64,000 nucleotides of DNA from an uncultured Steroidobacter sp. (lineage in GTDB: Bacteria > Pseudomonadota > Gammaproteobacteria > Steroidobacterales > Steroidobacteraceae), in the NCBI RefSeq assembly GCF_937958065.1, contig NZ_CALFXI010000051.1, forward strand, positions 62,001 to 126,000, written 5' to 3'. The notes under the pieces are model-generated. The model was not told the DNA's origin. It saw only the letters and a program-made list of their open reading frames with translations, and searched no databases. Positions 43,194 through 50,595 of this stretch are shown here, piece by piece; within the stretch, counting starts at the first letter, position 1; the number at the start of each line of letters is the position of its first letter. Made by a program: the position numbers and the translations under genes.

Positions 43194-44600
43194 ATGAAGT
43201 CCACGGACGAACAACAAACCAGACTGCGCCCCGCCGTCCTCGACGCCACACTGCAGCGCTCAGGTACGGAGCTGCGCATCTCGCCGCACTCAGCACCCGA
43301 GCCGACCCTCGCAGTGGATGCTCAGGATGCCCGCGATGCGCAGTCGGGCCCGCTGCAGCCGGGTTCGGTCATCAAACAACGGTTCGTACTGGAGACCGTG
43401 CTCGGTCAGGGCGGCATGGGCCTGGTGTTCGGTGCCGTCGATCGGCGCAAGCTCGAAGCGCGCGATCCGAATCCTCACGTTGCATTGAAAGTGCTGAATG
43501 CGGATTTCGCGTGGCACCCGCAGGCGTTCGTGGCTTTGCAGCGGGAGGCTCGCAAGGCGCAGACGCTGGCGCATCCAAACGTCGTGACCGTGTTCGACTT
43601 CGATCGCGACGGCGACACCGTGTACATGACCATGGAGCTGCTCAAAGGGCGCTCGCTCGATGCCATCGTTCGCGAAGGGCGCGGCAAGGGCAACAGCCCC
43701 GAATTCGCCTTGCCCATCATTCGCGGCATCGCCGAGGGCCTGGCGTATGCGCATCGCAAAGGCATCGTGCATTCGGATTTGAAGCCGGGCAATGTGTTCA
43801 TCACCACCGACGGCACTCCGAAGATTCTTGATTTCGGGATCGCGCGCGCGGTGCCGAGCTCCATCACCGAAGAAAACAAGGATGAGTTCGATGCCGGCTC
43901 GCTCGGCGCGTACACCGAAGCGTACGCGACGGATGAAATGGTCGCCGGCGTCGATCCACATCCCGCCGACGATATGTATGCCCTCGGCATCATTGCGTAC
44001 GAGCTGGTCACGGGGTTCCATCCCTATCAGCGGCACAGCGCGCCGAACGCACGCAAGCTCGGTATCGAGCCAGGCGCACTCAAAGGACTGAAACGGAAGC
44101 ACGCGCGCGCCATCGAGCGCTGTTTGTCCTTCGAGCGCAAGGATCGGCCACAGAGCGCCGCCGAGTTCCTCGAGTCATTCCAGGGAGTCACGCGACTACA
44201 GAAAGCTACGCTGGCGGCGGCTGCCGTGCTGGCGCTGGCGGCCGGTCATTTCTGGTATCAGAACCACCTTGAAACCGGCCCGGCGATTGCGTTCAACGAG
44301 CTGCCGGCGTCTGTCCAGCAGGACTTCCGCACCGCCATGAAGCAAGGCGATGAAGCGTGGGCGTTCTATGAGCGCGAAGGCTTTGCCGATGCCATCCAAT
44401 CGGCGCTGGCGAGCTATGCCAGGGCGTACGATCTGCATCCGCGCAACCGGGAAGCTGTCGCAGCGCTGAATCGCGTGGCTGACGAAGCCCTACGGGTGAC
44501 GAAGAATGATCCTGCGCGGCGTCGCCAGATCGCGGACGACCTGCAACTCCTCAGCAGTCATTTCCGCAAATACGCGCCGGTGGTCAACGCGTCCAAGTAA
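43194..44600 (+). CDS. Membrane Ser/Thr protein kinase of the FHA cassette (PpkA/Stk-like)
   Basis: A 468-residue Hanks-type kinase. Residues about 64-330 form the kinase domain: Gly-rich loop GQGGMGLVFG, catalytic Lys99 in VALKV, HSDLKPGN with catalytic Asp195, DFG at 213-215, and Arg near 310. All catalytic residues are present; the activation loop (about 220-245) is Thr/Ser-containing. A single transmembrane helix at about 338-356 and a helical TPR-like periplasmic domain (about 370-465) follow. With the FHA and PP2C genes upstream, it forms a phosphorylation switch. Confidence 0.93.
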   Translation: MKSTDEQQTRLRPAVLDATLQRSGTELRISPHSAPEPTLAVDAQDARDAQSGPLQPGSVIKQRFVLETVLGQGGMGLVFGAVDRRKLEARDPNPHVALKVLNADFAWHPQAFVALQREARKAQTLAHPNVVTVFDFDRDGDTVYMTMELLKGRSLDAIVREGRGKGNSPEFALPIIRGIAEGLAYAHRKGIVHSDLKPGNVFITTDGTPKILDFGIARAVPSSITEENKDEFDAGSLGAYTEAYATDEMVAGVDPHPADDMYALGIIAYELVTGFHPYQRHSAPNARKLGIEPGALKGLKRKHARAIERCLSFERKDRPQSAAEFLESFQGVTRLQKATLAAAAVLALAAGHFWYQNHLETGPAIAFNELPASVQQDFRTAMKQGDEAWAFYEREGFADAIQSALASYARAYDLHPRNREAVAALNRVADEALRVTKNDPARRRQIADDLQLLSSHFRKYAPVVNASK

Positions 44601-44613
44601 ACGCGCGGGCGCC

Positions 44614-44871
44614 TCACGAGCGGTATTTGGCGCGGACCTCTCGAATGGCGCGGCTCGCATCCATATCCAGCGCGTCGGCGATCGCGATGAACTCGATGAC
44701 GTCGATGCGACGCTCGCCACCTTCGTATTTGGAAATGAAGCTCTGGGGTTTACCGAGGCGATCCGCCAGTTGCTGTTGAGTAAAACCGGCCTTCTCTCGT
44801 GCGGCAACCAGCAACTCGAGCAAACGAACATGAGCAGGTGAGCGCAGTGACTTCAAGACGGCGGGCTCCAT
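44614..44871 (-). CDS. Small XRE-family HTH transcriptional regulator
   Basis: An 85-residue DNA-binding protein, essentially a single helix-turn-helix domain (AREKAGFTQQQLADRLGKPQ, then SFISKYEGGERRIDVIEF). Start ATG 44871 gives the full domain; the upstream in-frame sequence is not protein-like. Its predicted promoter leaves only about 5-7 nt of leader, so it may be leaderless. Divergent from proS. Short XRE proteins of this type often autoregulate and act in toxin-antitoxin, phage or stress contexts; none of these partners is evident here. Confidence 0.85.
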   Translation of the reverse strand: MEPAVLKSLRSPAHVRLLELLVAAREKAGFTQQQLADRLGKPQSFISKYEGGERRIDVIEFIAIADALDMDASRAIREVRAKYRS

Positions 44872-44883
44872 GTGACGCCCGTG

Positions 44884-44921
44884 TCTATATTCCGCAGGCA
44901 GTGATATCCCAACTCGGGATA
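44884..44921 (-). promoter_or_regulatory. Promoter and palindromic operator of the XRE gene
   Basis: On the minus strand TTGGGA (44912-44907) and TATAGA (44889-44884) are separated by exactly 17 bp. The palindrome TATCCC-N5-GGGATA (44905-44921) overlaps the -35 box, a good place for autorepression. A weaker proS promoter with extended -10 TGCTGTAAT ends at 44962, close enough for the same protein to influence proS. Confidence 0.55.
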
Positions 44922-45010
44922 CTCGCGCCGGGCTTCGTCTGGCACGGAAAATCTGCTGTAATCGCGCCCTTTCCCCGGCGCGATGCCGGCAGCGCATCCC
45001 AGTTGCAGAC

Positions 45011-46576
45011 ATGACCAGCAAACCCCAGTCCCAGGCCGCCGCCGCCGGCGGCAAGGTCGCCAAGACCGCCATCACCCCCACCCGGGGTGAAAACTATGCC
45101 GAGTGGTATCAGCAGGTTATTCGCGCAGCGGATCTGGCCGAGAACTCGGCGGTGCGCGGCTGCATGGTCATCAAGCCCTGGGGCTACTCGCTGTGGGAGA
45201 ACATGCAGCGGGTGCTGGACGAGATGTTCAAGGCCACCGGCCATCAGAACGCCTACTTCCCGCTGTTCATCCCGTTGTCCTTCCTGCAGAAGGAAGCGGC
45301 CCACGTCGAGGGCTTCGCCAAGGAATGCGCGGTCGTCACCCATCACCGCCTGGAAGCCGGGCCGGATGGCAAGCTGCGTCCCACCGGCGAGCTGGAAGAG
45401 CCGCTGATCGTCCGGCCCACCTCCGAAACCATCATCGGCGATGCGTTCTCGCGCTGGGTGCAGAGCTATCGCGACCTGCCGCTGCTGATCAATCAGTGGG
45501 CCAACGTGGTCCGCTGGGAGATGCGCACCCGCATGTTCCTGCGCACGGCCGAATTCCTCTGGCAGGAAGGTCACACCGCGCACGCCACCAAGGAGGAAGC
45601 GCTCGAAGAGACCATGCGCATGCTGGAGGTGTATGCGACGTTCGCCGAGGAGTGGATGGCGGTGCCGGTCATCCGTGGCGAGAAAACCCCGAACGAGCGC
45701 TTCCCCGGTGCCGAACAGACCTTCTGTATCGAAGCCATGATGCAGGATCGCAAGGCGCTGCAGGCCGGCACCAGCCACTTCCTCGGCCAGAACTTCGCCA
45801 AGGCCAGCGGCATCGAGTTCCTGGATCAGCATGGTCAGCATCAGCACGCCTGGACCACCAGCTGGGGCGTGTCCACCCGTCTGATCGGCGGCCTGCTGAT
45901 GACTCATTCCGACGATGACGGCCTGGTGCTGCCGCCCAAGCTGGCGCCGGTGCAGGTGGTGATCCTGCCCATCTACCGTTCGGACGAGGATCGCGCGCGC
46001 GTGATCGAGTATTGCCGCAAGGTGGCTGCCGAGCTGCGCGCACAGCGCTTCGCCGAGCGCCCGATTTCGGTCGTCGTGGACGAGCGCGAAGAGCGCGGCG
46101 GCGACAAGGTCTGGAACTGGATCAAGAAAGGCGTGCCGGTGCGTATCGAAGTCGGTCCGCGCGATCTCGAGAAGGATGCGCTATTCGTCGGCCGCCGCGA
46201 TCGCGCGCCGAAGGACAAGCAGAGCATTGCACGCACCGAGTTCGTCGCGGCCATCGCTGAGACGCTGCAATCCATTCAGGATGGCTTGCTGGAGCGGGCC
46301 AGGGCGTTTCGAGAGCAGTTCACCAAGCGCATCGATACCAAGGAAGAGTTCTACGAGTACTTCACTGCGCCGCGCGTCGCCGAGAATGCGCCGACTCCGA
46401 TTCACGGCGGCTTCGCACTGACGCACTTCAGTGGCGAAGCGGCGCTCGAGGAGCGGATCAAGGCGGAGCTGGGCGTGACCGTGCGCTGCATCCCGTTCGA
46501 GAAGAGCGAGCCTGGCATCTGCCCGTTCACTGGCAAGCCCAGTCCGCAACGGGTGGTGTGGGCCAAGGCATATTGA
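45011..46576 (+). CDS. proS: Prolyl-tRNA synthetase, archaeal/eukaryal type
   Basis: A 521-residue class II synthetase. Motif 2/3 regions and the C-terminal anticodon domain are clear: RGCMVIKPWGYSLWENMQRV, VRPTSETIIGDAFSRWVQS, WEMRTRMFLRTAEFLWQEGH (motif 2), TTSWGVSTRLIGGLLMTHSD (motif 3). It lacks the INS editing domain of bacterial ProRS and ends in the zinc-like/C-terminal tail (YFTAPRVAEN...VVWAKAY) of the archaeal/eukaryal form. It charges tRNA-Pro. Gammaproteobacteria normally use the bacterial form, so this type is notable; whether a second proS exists is unknown. Confidence 0.92.
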   Translation: MTSKPQSQAAAAGGKVAKTAITPTRGENYAEWYQQVIRAADLAENSAVRGCMVIKPWGYSLWENMQRVLDEMFKATGHQNAYFPLFIPLSFLQKEAAHVEGFAKECAVVTHHRLEAGPDGKLRPTGELEEPLIVRPTSETIIGDAFSRWVQSYRDLPLLINQWANVVRWEMRTRMFLRTAEFLWQEGHTAHATKEEALEETMRMLEVYATFAEEWMAVPVIRGEKTPNERFPGAEQTFCIEAMMQDRKALQAGTSHFLGQNFAKASGIEFLDQHGQHQHAWTTSWGVSTRLIGGLLMTHSDDDGLVLPPKLAPVQVVILPIYRSDEDRARVIEYCRKVAAELRAQRFAERPISVVVDEREERGGDKVWNWIKKGVPVRIEVGPRDLEKDALFVGRRDRAPKDKQSIARTEFVAAIAETLQSIQDGLLERARAFREQFTKRIDTKEEFYEYFTAPRVAENAPTPIHGGFALTHFSGEAALEERIKAELGVTVRCIPFEKSEPGICPFTGKPSPQRVVWAKAY

Positions 46577-46710
46577 AGTTCACGGCCGCCAGCGCGCTGG
46601 CCAAGTAACGAGTTTTGAGCTATTTGCGAGGCGCGGACCGGCCCCGGTCCGCGCCATCGTTCATCGGCGGTCGCAATCCGAAGGCGGGGCGTCCGCTGCA
46701 AGGTTCTTTG

Positions 46711-47628
46711 ATGTCCGCGGTTTCTCGCGCCAACTGGCAAATTCATTTCTGCGTCGTCCTGTGGGGATTCACTGCCATTCTCGGCAAGCTGATCTCCCTG
46801 GATACGCTCGGGCTGGTCTGGTGGCGGCTGGTGCTCGTGACCGGCGCGCTGGCTCTGGTGCCGCGTTTCTGGCGTGGACTGTCCACATTGCCGCCGCGAC
46901 TGATTGCCATCTATGCCGGCATCGGCGTGGTGGTCGTGCTGCATTGGCTGGCGTTCTACGGCTCCATCCGGTTGGCGAATGCTTCCGTGGCCGCGACCTG
47001 CCTGGCGCTCTCGCCGGTGTGCCTCGCCTTCATTGAGCCGTTTCTGGTCGGCCGTCGCTTCGACATGCGCGAGCTGATGTTCGGTGTGGCGGCGATCCCG
47101 GGAGTGGCACTGGTCGTGGGTGGAACCCCAACGAGCATGCGCCTGGGCGTGGCTGTCGGCGTGCTCAGCGCAGTGCTGGTGTCGGTGTATGCCAGCCTCA
47201 ACAAACGGTACATCGGCAATTCCGATGCCATCGCCGTTACCGGCCTGGAGATCGGTGCGGGGCTGGTGTTGATCACGATCATCTCGGCAGTGATCGCGCC
47301 CGAGACGGTGTTCGTTCTGCCGTCAGTGCGGGATGGGACGCTGCTCGCCGTGCTCGCAATAGGCTGCACACTTCTGCCGTTTGCGGTGTCGCTGGCAGCG
47401 CTTCGTCACGTGAGTGCTTTCTCGGCGACCATTGCACTCAACATGGAGCCCGTGTACGCGATCGTGCTCGCCATCGTTCTGCTCGGCGAGCAGCGCGAGC
47501 TCAGCGCGAGTTTCTATCTGGGCGTTGCCATCGTGCTGGCGGCGGTGTTCCTGCACCCCTGGCTGGTACGGCCTAGCGCCGCTGCAGCAGCTGATCGACC
47601 CGATCCCGGTAGGAGCGACTCAGCTTGA
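46711..47628 (+). CDS. EamA/DMT-superfamily metabolite exporter
   Basis: A 305-residue, ten-helix transporter with two EamA repeats. The first starts at FCVVLWGFTAILGKL and the second at about residue 150 (GVAVGVLSAVLVSVYASLNKR), ending LGEQRELSASFYLGVAIVLAAV. Start ATG 46711 gives a normal N-terminus (the sequence before it is not protein-like). Substrate cannot be told from sequence. The last 56 bp overlap the 3' end of the convergent response-regulator gene. Confidence 0.88.
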   Translation: MSAVSRANWQIHFCVVLWGFTAILGKLISLDTLGLVWWRLVLVTGALALVPRFWRGLSTLPPRLIAIYAGIGVVVVLHWLAFYGSIRLANASVAATCLALSPVCLAFIEPFLVGRRFDMRELMFGVAAIPGVALVVGGTPTSMRLGVAVGVLSAVLVSVYASLNKRYIGNSDAIAVTGLEIGAGLVLITIISAVIAPETVFVLPSVRDGTLLAVLAIGCTLLPFAVSLAALRHVSAFSATIALNMEPVYAIVLAIVLLGEQRELSASFYLGVAIVLAAVFLHPWLVRPSAAAAADRPDPGRSDSA

Positions 47629-48397
47629 TCTCCTGACCGTCCTCGAGGGTGAGGAAATACTCGCCATTGGTGTGCGGTCGCAGCCGTCGCACGCGTGACA
47701 CGTTCACGATCGTCGAACGGTGCACGCGCTGGAACAGCTTTGGATCGAGCACGGCTTCCAGCGACTTCATCGTCTCCCGCAGCACATAGGTGCGGCCGTC
47801 GGCGTGCACACACATATAGTCGCCGGCAGCATCGATCCAATCGATGCTCTTCACGTCCACTCTGACCGTGCCGGCGTCATCGCGAATCGGCAGGATCTGC
47901 GGATACTGCGGCTGACGTTCGGCGTGCAGGTATTCACGCAACGTTTGCTCGTCCACCTGGCCGGTCCCCCGGGTGCTCGCGAGCAGCTTCATCAATTGTT
48001 CCCGCTGGCTGAGCGCGCGCTTCTGTTGCCAGTAGCCGCGCACGCGATCCAGCGCCTGCACGAAGCGAGTATCGTTGATGGGCTTGAGCAGATAATCGAT
48101 GGCCTGCGCCTCGAACGCATCGAGTGCATATCGGTCGTACGCGGTGACGAAGATCACCATGGGCAGCGACTCCTGCGGCAGTCGTGCCAGCACTTCGAAG
48201 CCCGAGATCCCCGGCATCTGGATATCCAGGAACATCAGATCCGGCCGTTGCGCAACCACAGCTTCGATGGCTTCGCGGCCATTGCTGCAATGGCCGACGA
48301 CGGTGATATCGGGATGCCGGGCCAGGCGCAGCTCGACGCCCCGCCGGGCGAGTTCCTCATCGTCGACGATGAGGGTGCGAATCGGTTGGTCACTCAT
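47573..48397 (-). CDS. LytTR-family response regulator
   Basis: A 274-residue two-component regulator. N-terminal receiver domain (residues 7-120) with phosphoacceptor in DLMFLDIQMPG, and conserved Thr/Lys in IFVTAYD and YLLKPI. The C-terminal LytTR DNA-binding domain (about 170-270) has KSIDWIDAAGDYMCVHADG and FQRVHRSTIVNVSRVRRL. It belongs to the AlgR/LytR group. Eight nucleotides separate it from the kinase gene. Its target is unknown. Confidence 0.94.
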   Translation of the reverse strand: MSDQPIRTLIVDDEELARRGVELRLARHPDITVVGHCSNGREAIEAVVAQRPDLMFLDIQMPGISGFEVLARLPQESLPMVIFVTAYDRYALDAFEAQAIDYLLKPINDTRFVQALDRVRGYWQQKRALSQREQLMKLLASTRGTGQVDEQTLREYLHAERQPQYPQILPIRDDAGTVRVDVKSIDWIDAAGDYMCVHADGRTYVLRETMKSLEAVLDPKLFQRVHRSTIVNVSRVRRLRPHTNGEYFLTLEDGQEIKLSRSYRDRVDQLLQRR

Positions 48398-48405
48398 GGC
48401 TTAAC

Positions 48406-49491
48406 TCATGCCGCGCGAGCCCCCGCTGGAGCCGTGGCGCGTTCCGCTGGAAACGTCAGCGACACCCGCAACCCGGGTTCGGTGTTCGTTACTGCCACAG
48501 TGCCGCGTTCTCCATACAGCACCTGCAGCCGCTCGCGAGTATTGCGAATACCCACGCCACGACCATTGGCCAAACGGGTCGCATCGACCATTCCGGGGCC
48601 GTCATCGGCCACTTCCAGTTGCAGCATGCCGCCGGTGATGTGCGCACCGATGCGGATCTGCCCGCCCTGTTCGCGCGGCGACACCGCGTACTTGATCGCA
48701 TTCTCGATCAGAGGCTGCAGCAGCAAGCTGGGCACCAGCATGCAGCTGGCGGCCTCCTCGATGGCATAGTGCAGCTTCAGACGCGAGCCGAAGCGCATGG
48801 TCTCGATGTTCAAGTACAGGTTGAGTGCGTCGATCTCCTGCGCCACCGTGACCTTTTTCATCGGGTCCTGATCGAGCGTATAGCGCAGGAACTCGGACAG
48901 CCCGGTGACCGCGTTGTTCGCCGTGCTGTTGCGATTGTCCAGAATCAGCGTGGAGATCGCATTCAGCGTATTGAACAGGAAATGCGGATTGAGCTGATAG
49001 CGCAGCATCTTCAGCTGCGCTTCCTGGGCCAGCGAAGCCGCCTGCAGGGTCGCGATCCGTTGTGACTGCAACGACTCGTAATAGCGCACGCCGAAATACA
49101 GGCCGATCCAGCACGTGATCAGATACATCGAGCTGAGCGTGCCGCCGAAGAATTCGGTCCAGTGCTTCAGCGGCCATTCGAGGTCCACGTAGGCGTGATA
49201 GAACCAGTTCATGATCACGCGCAGCACGCAGGCCGTGACCCAGGCAGCGGCAAGCGCGCCTGCGATCATCGTGGGCGGCGGCTTCTTCCATAGCCACCTG
49301 CAGATGTAGCGCAGCGGCATGGTGAGGACGCAGCCCGAGGCGGCCGCGACGGCGATGTATTGCACATAGGCCACCGGCTTGCCATAGAGCAGCGCGCCGA
49401 CGTATTGGGAAACGCCGTAAGCGCTCCAGCCGAGCACGTGCAGGGACCAGAACAGCGCGTTTCTATTTTGTTTCAGTTGTGCGAGGTCCAT
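48406..49491 (-). CDS. LytS/YpdA-like sensor histidine kinase (His_kinase family)
   Basis: A 361-residue membrane kinase. Start ATG 49491 (MDLAQLKQ). Several transmembrane helices occupy about residues 15-130. The dimerisation/phosphoacceptor motif is YQLNPHFLFNTLNAISTL (about 171-188), and the HATPase domain has ENAIKYAV, LEVADDGPGM and GVGIRNTRERL. This 5TM/His_kinase type pairs with LytTR regulators. It is directly upstream of and cotranscribed with the regulator. Confidence 0.93.
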   Translation of the reverse strand: MDLAQLKQNRNALFWSLHVLGWSAYGVSQYVGALLYGKPVAYVQYIAVAAASGCVLTMPLRYICRWLWKKPPPTMIAGALAAAWVTACVLRVIMNWFYHAYVDLEWPLKHWTEFFGGTLSSMYLITCWIGLYFGVRYYESLQSQRIATLQAASLAQEAQLKMLRYQLNPHFLFNTLNAISTLILDNRNSTANNAVTGLSEFLRYTLDQDPMKKVTVAQEIDALNLYLNIETMRFGSRLKLHYAIEEAASCMLVPSLLLQPLIENAIKYAVSPREQGGQIRIGAHITGGMLQLEVADDGPGMVDATRLANGRGVGIRNTRERLQVLYGERGTVAVTNTEPGLRVSLTFPAERATAPAGARAA

Positions 49492-49683
49492 GCGCCACTG
49501 TAAGCAAGGGACGCCGCGCATTCCATCGTTTCGTCGCGTTGGCGGCACGCCCGGTCGCAAGCCGGGCTTCGGGCCGGGTCTGCGTGCAAAACCAGGAACC
49601 GTTGAATCTTCGCAAGATGAAGCTGTAAGACGCGTGCTACCGGGACACCCTGGCCCGTGCCGTCGAACGAGGCTCGCCGCGGG

Positions 49684-49821
49684 CTAGAGTCGCGATCCGA
49701 ACAGGCCGAGCAGCCCGATGATGATCAGATAGATGGCGACGATGTAATTCAGCAGTCGCGGCACGATCAGGATCAGAATGCCGGCGACCAGTGCAACCAG
49801 GGGACCGATGCTGACGTACAT
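49684..49821 (-). CDS. DUF3096-family small membrane protein
   Basis: A 45-residue ORF, ATG 49821 to TAG 49684. It is almost wholly hydrophobic, with two transmembrane helices around the conserved PRLLNYIVAIYLI core, which is typical of DUF3096 microproteins. Function is unknown. It stands alone between the kinase and the esterase genes. Confidence 0.75.
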   Translation of the reverse strand: MYVSIGPLVALVAGILILIVPRLLNYIVAIYLIIIGLLGLFGSRL

Positions 49822-49902
49822 ACCCGTGCCTTCGTGCGTGACCGGAGGATCACAGGCGGTACGTCAGAGCACGGATGTTTGTTCCCCCGGATTGCCGACA
49901 GC

Positions 49903-50583
49903 TCAGGCCAGGCGGGCTTGCAGCCATTGCGAAATATCGGCCACCTCTTCCATGCAGACGGAATGCTCCATCGGATACGTGTGCCATTCGACGCGGTAGC
50001 CGAGGCGCTGTAACACGTCGCGTGAGGCCTCGCCCATTTGTGCTGGAACGACGGGATCGCGCACGCCATGGCACATCAGGATGGGCACGTCACGATTCGC
50101 GTCGGCAGCCTCCGCCGCCAACGTGGCTCGCAAAGGCAGATAGGTGGACAACGCCATCACGCCCGCGAGGCGTTGCTGGTAGCGCAAGGCGGTTTGTAGC
50201 GCGATGGCACCGCCTTGCGAGAAGCCGGCAATGACGATTTTGCTGGCCGGAATGCCGCGAGCGATCTCCTGCTCGATGTATTTTTTCACCACGCCTTCGG
50301 ATTCGCGAATGCCAACATCGTCTTCGGCGCGCTCCGGACCAAAGCCCTTGATGTCATACCAGGCGCGCATCACGTAGCCATTGTTGATCGTGACCGGACG
50401 CGGCGCCGCGTGCGGAAAAATGAAGCGCACCGGTAACGTCGCGGGCAGGCGCAGCTCATCGACGATGGGTACGAAATCAAAACCGTCCGCACCGAGCCCA
50501 TGCAGCCAGATCACCGCCGCCACGGGCGGCGTCGCTGGCGTCAGCACGACGGCGTCGGCGGATTCTCGAGTGGTATGAGACAT
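49903..50583 (-). CDS. Alpha/beta-hydrolase carboxylesterase (EstB/YpfH type)
   Basis: A 226-residue serine hydrolase of the phospholipase/carboxylesterase family. Oxyanion region VIWLHGLGADGFDF, nucleophile motif GFSQGGAIAL (Ser about residue 119), Asp in GVRDPVVPAQMG and His in WHTYPMEHSVC complete the triad. It is cytosolic, with broad short-ester specificity in the family. Typical length. Its start is 13 bp after the hybrid kinase stop, so cotranscription from that gene is possible. Confidence 0.93.
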   Translation of the reverse strand: MSHTTRESADAVVLTPATPPVAAVIWLHGLGADGFDFVPIVDELRLPATLPVRFIFPHAAPRPVTINNGYVMRAWYDIKGFGPERAEDDVGIRESEGVVKKYIEQEIARGIPASKIVIAGFSQGGAIALQTALRYQQRLAGVMALSTYLPLRATLAAEAADANRDVPILMCHGVRDPVVPAQMGEASRDVLQRLGYRVEWHTYPMEHSVCMEEVADISQWLQARLA

Positions 50584-50595
50584 GTCAGCTCCGAG

